Of a DNA stretch of 27,124 nt, positions 22,214-27,124 are shown one piece after another. The stretch is from a virus, in IMG/VR virus record IMGVR_UViG_3300035137_000014, positions 1-27,124 of that record; one strand, 5' to 3'. The number at the start of each line of letters is the position of its first letter. The stretch's first letter is position 1. The translations under genes were made by a program, and so were the position numbers. The notes under the pieces are model-generated. The model did not search any database. It was not told the origin of the DNA and saw nothing but the letters and a program-made list of their open reading frames with translations.

Positions 22214-24068
22214 TAGAGACGTACTTGACAGCCTGTTTGCCGAAGGTGAATTCTGGACACCTGCCACCAATGATGATTATGATTTACTGCTTGAAGGAAT
22301 CGCAGAGAATACCGAAGCTGTCAGACAGGATATGGAAGATTTGGGCAATCTGCGCAATCCGTGGAAAACTCCTATTCTTTCAGACCTTGAAAAAGAATAC
22401 GCAGTCACACCATCAGCAACTGCAACCGAAGCACAAAGACGACAGAGATTAGCGGCCCAGATGTTCGCTAAAAATACGCTGCCAACTTATGACGTACTAC
22501 AGGAAAAACTACAGTCAGCCGGATTTGACTGCTATGTATGGCCGAATGATCCCGTGACAGATCCCGCGGAATTTCTTGACGAAGCATTTCAGTTAACCTG
22601 CGGTGATATATTACCTTCTGGCAATGACGGTCAATGCGGAGAACCGGACGCCTTTTGCGCATGTATAGGCGGTGAACTATTAGTAAACGGAGAACAGTTC
22701 GAACAGCTGCCGAATTTTACAGTCCAGTGCGATGAAGCATTGGCACAATGCGGAGAACCGGACGCCCTTGCAGGTCAGTACGACAGTATACAGCTGATAC
22801 CGATTGAATATGATATACCGACAGAAGCCGGATACTGGCCCTTGATTTTTTTTGTGGGGGGGGAGAGGGATGTTTATCCGAAGTATGGGACGGGTACTGA
22901 TTATGCTGTTTATAAGATTACAATTCAGGCAGATGGTAAAATAATAGTTGGAGGTTATTTTACAGCTTATAATGGTACAAGTAGAAATAGTATAGCAAGA
23001 TTAAATACAGACGGAAGTTCAGATGCAACGTTTGATCCCGGTACTGGTGTAATGGCTGGAATTTCAAATGGTGTTATAAGAGCAATTACAATTCAAGCAG
23101 ACGGAAAAATTTTAATCGGTGGTGCATTTACAGCTTATAATGGTACAAGTAGAAATAGTATAGCAAGATTAAATACAGACGGAAGTTTAGATGCAACGTT
23201 TGATCCGGGTACTGGTGCTAATGATGTAATATGGGATATTGCAATTCAGACAGACGGTAAGATTGTAATTGGGGGACAATTCACCACATATAACGGTACT
23301 GGCAGAAACAGAATAGTACGCATAAACACAGATGGCAGTCTTGATGCAACGTTTAATCCGGGTACCGGAGCTAATCAGACTATATTAGCATTATCAATTC
23401 AAGGGGATGGAAAAATAATTGCAGGTGGTGTATTCACCACATATAACGGTACTGGCAGAAACAGAATAGTACGCATAAACACAGATGGAAGTCTTGATGC
23501 AACGTTTAATCCGGGTACCGGAGCTAATGATGAAGTTTATGCATTATCAATTCAAGGGGATGGAAAAATAATTGCAGGTGGTGCTTTCACTACATATAAC
23601 GGTACTGGCAGAAACAGAATAGTACGCATAAACACAGATGGCAGTCTTGATGCAACGTTTAATTCGGGTACTTTATTTAGTTATGTGATTCAATCTGAAA
23701 TTATTATTCAAGGAGATGGAAAAATAATTGCAGCCTCAAGTGATATAGAATTTATTAGACTGGAAAGTGATGGGAGTTTAGATACATCTTTTGATTCTGG
23801 TATAGGTACAAATGGAAATATATTAGCATTATCACTTCAAGCAGATGGGAATGTAATTATAGGTGGTCTATTTTCTTATTACAATGGCATATTAAGATAT
23901 AACATCGTTCGCATTAACACCGATGGCTCAATCGACACCAATTTCAATTATGGCTTATCCATCGCATCAGCCTATATCCCAATAGAACGCCGTCTGGAAT
24001 TCAGGCGATTGATTTTAAAATATAAACCGCTTCATACGTGGGCGGGTTTGATTGTGGTATATAGCTAA
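22206..24068 (+). CDS. Mu gp48-like baseplate protein with inserted delta-60 beta-propeller
   Basis: A 620-residue fusion-like protein; Mu gp48-type proteins are about 190-220. ATG 22206 has GGAGGT seven bases upstream; a longer open frame from 22101 only overlaps gp47. Residues 1-about 219 are gp48-like (MFSRDVLDSLFAEGEFWTP ... YWPLIFFVGG). Residues about 237-577 hold seven delta-60-type repeats (QADGKI-x-GG-x-F-x-x-YNG ... NTDGSLDATFDPGTG). Residues about 578-620 return to the gp48-type C-terminus (IERRLEFRRLILKYKPLHTW). The propeller is therefore an internal insertion. Seven repeats of about 51 residues would close a seven-blade propeller. T8/G8 tracts lie at the junction. QCGEPDA occurs twice in the N-terminal part. 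Confidence 0.85.
   Translation: MFSRDVLDSLFAEGEFWTPATNDDYDLLLEGIAENTEAVRQDMEDLGNLRNPWKTPILSDLEKEYAVTPSATATEAQRRQRLAAQMFAKNTLPTYDVLQEKLQSAGFDCYVWPNDPVTDPAEFLDEAFQLTCGDILPSGNDGQCGEPDAFCACIGGELLVNGEQFEQLPNFTVQCDEALAQCGEPDALAGQYDSIQLIPIEYDIPTEAGYWPLIFFVGGERDVYPKYGTGTDYAVYKITIQADGKIIVGGYFTAYNGTSRNSIARLNTDGSSDATFDPGTGVMAGISNGVIRAITIQADGKILIGGAFTAYNGTSRNSIARLNTDGSLDATFDPGTGANDVIWDIAIQTDGKIVIGGQFTTYNGTGRNRIVRINTDGSLDATFNPGTGANQTILALSIQGDGKIIAGGVFTTYNGTGRNRIVRINTDGSLDATFNPGTGANDEVYALSIQGDGKIIAGGAFTTYNGTGRNRIVRINTDGSLDATFNSGTLFSYVIQSEIIIQGDGKIIAASSDIEFIRLESDGSLDTSFDSGIGTNGNILALSLQADGNVIIGGLFSYYNGILRYNIVRINTDGSIDTNFNYGLSIASAYIPIERRLEFRRLILKYKPLHTWAGLIVVYS
22632..22652 (+). repeat. 21-bp direct repeat in the gp48-like gene (first copy; second at 22746-22766)
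   Basis: Two identical 21-bp segments in the same reading frame encode QCGEPDA. Spacing is 114 bp. They could be a remnant of an internal duplication or a conserved cysteine loop pair. Confidence 0.7.
22846..22863 (+). repeat. Adjacent T8 and G8 homopolymer tracts
   Basis: T8 (22846-22853), then GT, then G8 (22856-22863), all coding (I-F-F-V-G-G-E). With one more G the frame would end at TGA 22898-22900; with one less, at TAA 22942-22944. Either change removes the whole propeller and the C-terminal gp48 part. Confidence 0.9.
22914..23940 (+). repeat. Seven tandem delta-60 repeats, three nearly identical at 153-bp spacing
   Basis: Units begin at about 22914, 23084, 23237, 23390, 23543, 23702 and 23828. 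Units 3, 4 and 5 share long almost identical DNA at exact 153-bp spacing (matching points 23280, 23433, 23586). Units 1 and 2 share another near-identical block. Such DNA can gain or lose whole 51-codon units by recombination without changing the frame. Confidence 0.85.
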
Positions 24069-24106
24069 AAGATAGCAACAAGATAATAAACACGAGGTAG
24101 AAAACA

Positions 24107-24928
24107 ATGATAAATTATTTAGCAAGTTTCACGAACACAGATGGAAATGCATTTCCCGATACAGAGGCGGTAAATGTTTCGGCTCCGGGTGCCGGAGATG
24201 GTACGGAATTCGTTGCCTTAATGGTAAACGATATTTGGGGACGTGCACAGGCTCTTATGGATTATGCTGGATTGACACCAGACGGTGTTCAGGAAGCGCC
24301 GGGGACTGCTCAATTTATTGAGGCGTTGTGTAAAGGATTTGTAGAAGGGCCGGGAATTGGTAAAATCTATTGGAAAAATGATACTCCTGCAGCTCATGGC
24401 GACAGATTATTATTATTACAGGGACAGGTAATCACAATTGCAGATTATGCCGAACTTGTAGATGCTACTTATATCGGAGACGGTAATAACGCTGATACTG
24501 ATTATACTGGCTTTTACAAGACTTCCGATGCAGGCGGTACTACACGATCAACTTCAGGCGCTTATTTCGTACTTCCTGATACTCGCGGATTGTCACTTAA
24601 AAATATCGGAGACGCTGTTATAAACGCACGAACGAAAACAGGTCCGGCAAAGTTGACTGAATTGCAGGAAGATCAGATGCAGGGATGGCAATTAGGGGCA
24701 ACAGAAGACGGATCTGGGGCAAGAAATTATTGGGGAGCGACGTCAAGCCGTGATTATGTTGCACAAACAGTTATTGGTGCTAACAATACCGTAATGACAT
24801 TAAGAACAGACAATCAAGGCGTCACAAGAAAAGTGTCAGCGCAATCGGATGGTACAAACGGTACCCCACGAACAGGCGCAAATACCCGTGACAGCGTAAT
24901 CGGTACGAATTTCGGGATAACATACTAA
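24107..24928 (+). CDS. Tail fibre/tail collar-type protein
   Basis: A 273-residue protein. The first 90 residues are gp53/tail-fibre-like (FTNTDGNAFPDTEAVNVSAP, DIWGRAQALMDYAGLTPDG). The middle has a collar-like pattern (GKIYWKNDTPAAHGDRLLLLQGQVITIADYAELVDA ... FVLPDTRGLSLKNIGDA in parts). The last 60 residues are Thr/Asn/Gly-rich (TVMTLRTDNQGVTRKVSAQ, ... DSVIGTNFGITY), as at receptor-binding tips. Its place after the gp48-like gene matches tail fibre genes of Mu-like phages. GAGGT is 10 bases before the ATG. Variable-tip behaviour is possible, but no diversity-generating element was found in the window. Confidence 0.78.
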   Translation: MINYLASFTNTDGNAFPDTEAVNVSAPGAGDGTEFVALMVNDIWGRAQALMDYAGLTPDGVQEAPGTAQFIEALCKGFVEGPGIGKIYWKNDTPAAHGDRLLLLQGQVITIADYAELVDATYIGDGNNADTDYTGFYKTSDAGGTTRSTSGAYFVLPDTRGLSLKNIGDAVINARTKTGPAKLTELQEDQMQGWQLGATEDGSGARNYWGATSSRDYVAQTVIGANNTVMTLRTDNQGVTRKVSAQSDGTNGTPRTGANTRDSVIGTNFGITY

Positions 24929-24939
24929 GAGGAAAAACC

Positions 24940-25764
24940 ATGAAAACCATAATAATACAAAACATAGACGGATATGACGTAATTACATCCCTTTCGGAAG
25001 CTGGTGGATTTATCGATCCGGTTGAGACGCGGAAAGCGATCGAGAGCAAGATCAAGGAAACGGAAACTGTAAAACGTGTCGAGGCTATTCATAAACAAAT
25101 GAATGATCTTGCAAGACAGGGAACAAAGCTGAAATCGGAAGTTAAAGAACTGCTTAAACTCGGCAAGAAGAACGAAGCTAATCAGGCATATCAGAAATCG
25201 AATGAAAAGTATGCAGAGATGAAAGCCTTTGAACCGGAATTAAAAAGTCTGTTTCTGAAGATGAAGGAAGAATACAAAGAGCTCATGATCAGCAATGCCG
25301 TATATTTCCAGCCGAAACCGGGCGAGGAATTTGTTGAAGATGTCGAAGCTGAAGAAATCAAGGCATTGCTTGCGGAAGCTATTCCGAATGGACAGCTTGT
25401 CACGAAGGATAAAAAGAAGATTGTTGATAATAGAGGAAAAGAATATTGGCAGAAATCAGCTGGCAAATGGCATCAATCATGGATTGATAAAATAGGGTTA
25501 AAACCTAATGAAGCAATGATATATATTAACGACCTTACAGAATCACAGCGTAAAGAGATATCATTACAGCTTGAAACAGAGAGGATAAGCAAAATGTCGA
25601 AGGCTGATAAAGCAAAAGAGAAAGAACAGAGAGAATCAGGATTGAGAAATCAGGCAGTACAGATGCGGAATGAGTTGGAAATATCGAATGATAAAGACGC
25701 ATTAAAGAAAGCTCAGGAATGGTTAGCTGCAGAATTAACTAAGCTGGATGAGGTTTATAAGTAG
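24940..25764 (+). CDS. Coiled-coil protein of unknown function, possible fibre assembly factor
   Basis: A 274-residue charged helical protein. Residues about 25-125 form a long coiled coil (KLKSEVKELLKLGKKNEANQ, EELKSLFLKMKEEYKEL-like). A short non-helical part follows (FQPKPGEEFVEDVEAEEI), then GKEYWQKSAGKWHQSW (about 174-190), and a second helical stretch to the end. No membrane segment or signal peptide. It is the last + strand gene, after the tail fibre, a usual place for fibre-assembly chaperones, but no family was recognised. AGAGGA precedes the ATG. Confidence 0.6.
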   Translation: MKTIIIQNIDGYDVITSLSEAGGFIDPVETRKAIESKIKETETVKRVEAIHKQMNDLARQGTKLKSEVKELLKLGKKNEANQAYQKSNEKYAEMKAFEPELKSLFLKMKEEYKELMISNAVYFQPKPGEEFVEDVEAEEIKALLAEAIPNGQLVTKDKKKIVDNRGKEYWQKSAGKWHQSWIDKIGLKPNEAMIYINDLTESQRKEISLQLETERISKMSKADKAKEKEQRESGLRNQAVQMRNELEISNDKDALKKAQEWLAAELTKLDEVYK

Positions 25765-25769
25765 AAGGT

Positions 25770-25790
25770 TAGGCCGGATTAACCGGCCTA
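25770..25790. terminator. Hairpin between convergent genes (candidate bidirectional terminator)
   Basis: TAGGCCGG and CCGGCCTA form a perfect 8-bp GC-rich stem around a 5-base loop, six bases after the last + strand stop and four before the end of the minus-strand gene. No clear U-tract follows on either strand, so efficiency is uncertain. Confidence 0.55.
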
Positions 25791-25793
25791 TGG

Positions 25794-25970
25794 CTATTCG
25801 ATACAATCTTTTATTTCTTCTTCTAATTCAGATAAAGTAGAACCTTCAGCATATTGGAAACTTGAACCTTCGTTCCCAATAGCTACCCAAAATCTTCTAC
25901 TATCATCTTTTCCGCCACTATCTTTAAATATATCACAATTATATTTTTTCATTAACCGTTTAGATGTCAT
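25794..25970 (-). CDS. Small minus-strand protein of unknown function
   Basis: A 58-residue protein from ATG 25970. A GTG at 25985 gives a slightly longer frame, but ATG is preferred because GGGAG lies eight bases before it. The product is charged with a likely alpha/beta order: KRLMKKYNCDIFKDS, then FWVAIGNEGSSFQYAEG, then an acidic helix (STLSELEEEIKDCIE). It starts two bases after the stop of the lipoprotein gene, so the two form one operon. No family recognised. Orientation opposite to the structural operon suggests a moron or a flanking host gene. Confidence 0.55.
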   Translation of the reverse strand: MTSKRLMKKYNCDIFKDSGGKDDSRRFWVAIGNEGSSFQYAEGSTLSELEEEIKDCIE

Positions 25971-25972
25971 CT

Positions 25973-27124
25973 TTAATACTCCCACACTTCTTCAATATCG
26001 CCGGATACAAAATGAGACGTAATTCCGGTTAAAAAATTATGTCGGTATACGTTATCCTCAAAAATGAAATACAGATAATCGTCTATGATTTTTGGTTTAA
26101 GCGTGTTCAGGAACAGCAAGCCTGTTTCGGTTGTGCCGTCTGCTATGTAAATATCAATGTACTTCTTGACCTGGTTGACGCTTGGTATATATCGCAGGAC
26201 TTCGCCGGTTGCGCATTGTATCCAGTATAGCACTGTTTCGCCGTTCTCAAATCTCGTTCCAGCTGATATGATCATGTTTCCAACTTTCTTATAGTCTGCC
26301 ATTGCAAGTCCGTTTTCAACAAGTATTTCGCCGTTCCACGAATAACCATTTTGACTGTACCATATATCGCCGGATTTCTGCCACTGTTTGGCACCGTTGA
26401 AAAAGTTAGTAGAGAACCATGCCATAACGCCATTTATCATGCAGCGTTTATTTACAAGATCATAATCATATATTGCAAGCCCGGACTCGGTTACTACTCT
26501 GACTTCATCTTTTGTGCCGTTCAGGTGATACCACCTTGTAGTCGGTATTTGTCCGTAGATGTCATTTTCAAGAGTAATTATTTTTTCGAGTACATACTGA
26601 TTCTGTCTCCAGTTGCCGTACTCTATTGTATTGCAATATATCTTTGTATAAGGTTTCGGCAACGCTCCTGCCTGCATGGCTTCATCTGGGGATATATTTT
26701 CAACTATCCATATATTTGAGTCCTGAAGGGTAATTGATTTTGATTTCGTGTATACTGTGCCTTCTGTAATTGATATATAATCCGGTGTCGTAACTAACGC
26801 TCTGCTTTCTTCAGTGTATCCGAGGTCATCGAGTTTATATAGTACATTATCACAGCTATAGTTTTTTGACTTTGCGCGTTCAACCTTGCCGGTGTTCCAT
26901 GTCCAGAGATACAGACCGTCATAGAATTTTAGACTGTCTGCGGTCTTGATTGCAACTATCGGATCAGATGTAATTATTTCAGGTTCTTCAGTATCGGGAT
27001 CTTCCGGTATTATTTCCGGCTCATCAGGCAGTATAATTGGTGGGTCTTCCTGTTCATCTGATACAACAACTTGCGGGGCCGGATTGTCTGAACAGCCTGC
27101 ACACAGCAATACCACTCCGCCCCA
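25973..27124 (-). CDS. Lipoprotein with predicted beta-propeller-like repeats, 5' end outside the window
   Basis: The frame is open to the window edge; a GTG at 27115 would give 380 residues but leaves only seven residues before the likely lipid-modified Cys in LLCAGC, so the true start is probably outside. The mature part begins with SDNPAP and a 40-residue Pro/Glu/Asp-rich tether, then YDGLYLWTWNTGK and many short strands with W and Y (IWYSQNGYSWNGE, LAMADYKKVGNM), which resemble a repeated beta-sheet protein. It would be anchored in a membrane facing the periplasm or cell surface. It may be a lysogenic-conversion gene or host sequence. The -3 lipobox position is Cys instead of Leu, a relaxed form. 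Confidence 0.65.
   Translation of the reverse strand, partial: WGGVVLLCAGCSDNPAPQVVVSDEQEDPPIILPDEPEIIPEDPDTEEPEIITSDPIVAIKTADSLKFYDGLYLWTWNTGKVERAKSKNYSCDNVLYKLDDLGYTEESRALVTTPDYISITEGTVYTKSKSITLQDSNIWIVENISPDEAMQAGALPKPYTKIYCNTIEYGNWRQNQYVLEKIITLENDIYGQIPTTRWYHLNGTKDEVRVVTESGLAIYDYDLVNKRCMINGVMAWFSTNFFNGAKQWQKSGDIWYSQNGYSWNGEILVENGLAMADYKKVGNMIISAGTRFENGETVLYWIQCATGEVLRYIPSVNQVKKYIDIYIADGTTETGLLFLNTLKPKIIDDYLYFIFEDNVYRHNFLTGITSHFVSGDIEEVWEY

Noticed and set aside
24107-24928. Diversity-generating retroelement target in the tail fibre
   Set aside because: No reverse transcriptase, template repeat or adenine-rich variable repeat pair was found in the window.

Overview
The window is the late (structural) half of a tailed phage or prophage: packaging, head, contractile tail, baseplate and tail-fibre genes packed on the + strand from about 120 to 25764, with short overlaps and mostly strong AAGGAGG-type ribosome sites. 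Two genes on the minus strand follow at the right end. The head genes are of the lambda type (GpA-family large terminase, gpB portal, gpC protease with nested scaffold, gpD decoration, gpE capsid). The tail genes follow the phage Mu order (sheath L, tube M, chaperone gp41-like with frameshift, tape measure, gpN/43, gpP/44, gp45, gp46, gp47, gp48). It is therefore a mosaic myovirus. Integrase, repressor, replication and lysis genes were not recognised here, so prophage versus free phage cannot be settled. Composition is moderately AT-rich and strongly A-rich on the coding strand. The host is probably a Gram-negative-type bacterium, given a lipoprotein gene and Mu-type tail genes; a spirochaete is possible but is only a guess.

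Layout. 1-119: noncoding nested inverted repeats just before the small terminase, a possible cos/pac or operator site. 120-4739: small terminase, large terminase, gpW-like joiner, portal. 4736-7231: four extra genes that lambda lacks between portal and protease: a membrane protein, a small predicted structural protein, a repeat-rich possible head fibre and an Ig-like protein. A 25-bp imperfect palindrome occurs at both borders of the gpW-portal-insert block (2779 and 7226). 7268-10914: protease with in-frame nested scaffold, decoration protein, major capsid, coiled-coil protein. 10892-12317: connector and tail-terminator candidates and two small ORFs. 12331-17497: sheath, tube, an unexpected glycosyltransferase, tail assembly chaperone with a canonical -1 frameshift site, tape measure, and a 31-residue membrane microprotein. 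17494-24068: hub and baseplate series, interrupted by an HEXXH mini-protein. 24107-25764: tail fibre/collar protein and a coiled-coil protein. 25770-25790: hairpin between convergent genes. 25794-27124: minus-strand small protein and a partial lipoprotein.

Most striking points: (1) the gp48-like baseplate protein carries a seven-repeat delta-60 beta-propeller inserted between its conserved N- and C-terminal parts, with adjacent T8 and G8 tracts at the insertion junction and near-identical 153-bp DNA repeats inside. This is what a phase-variable or recombination-variable receptor-binding module would look like. (2) A glycosyltransferase sits between the tail tube and tail chaperone genes. (3) The tail chaperone has a T TTT TTA slippery heptamer leading to a 57-codon extension. 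(4) The scaffold is nested within the protease gene. (5) Several small ORFs with their own ribosome sites lie between core genes.
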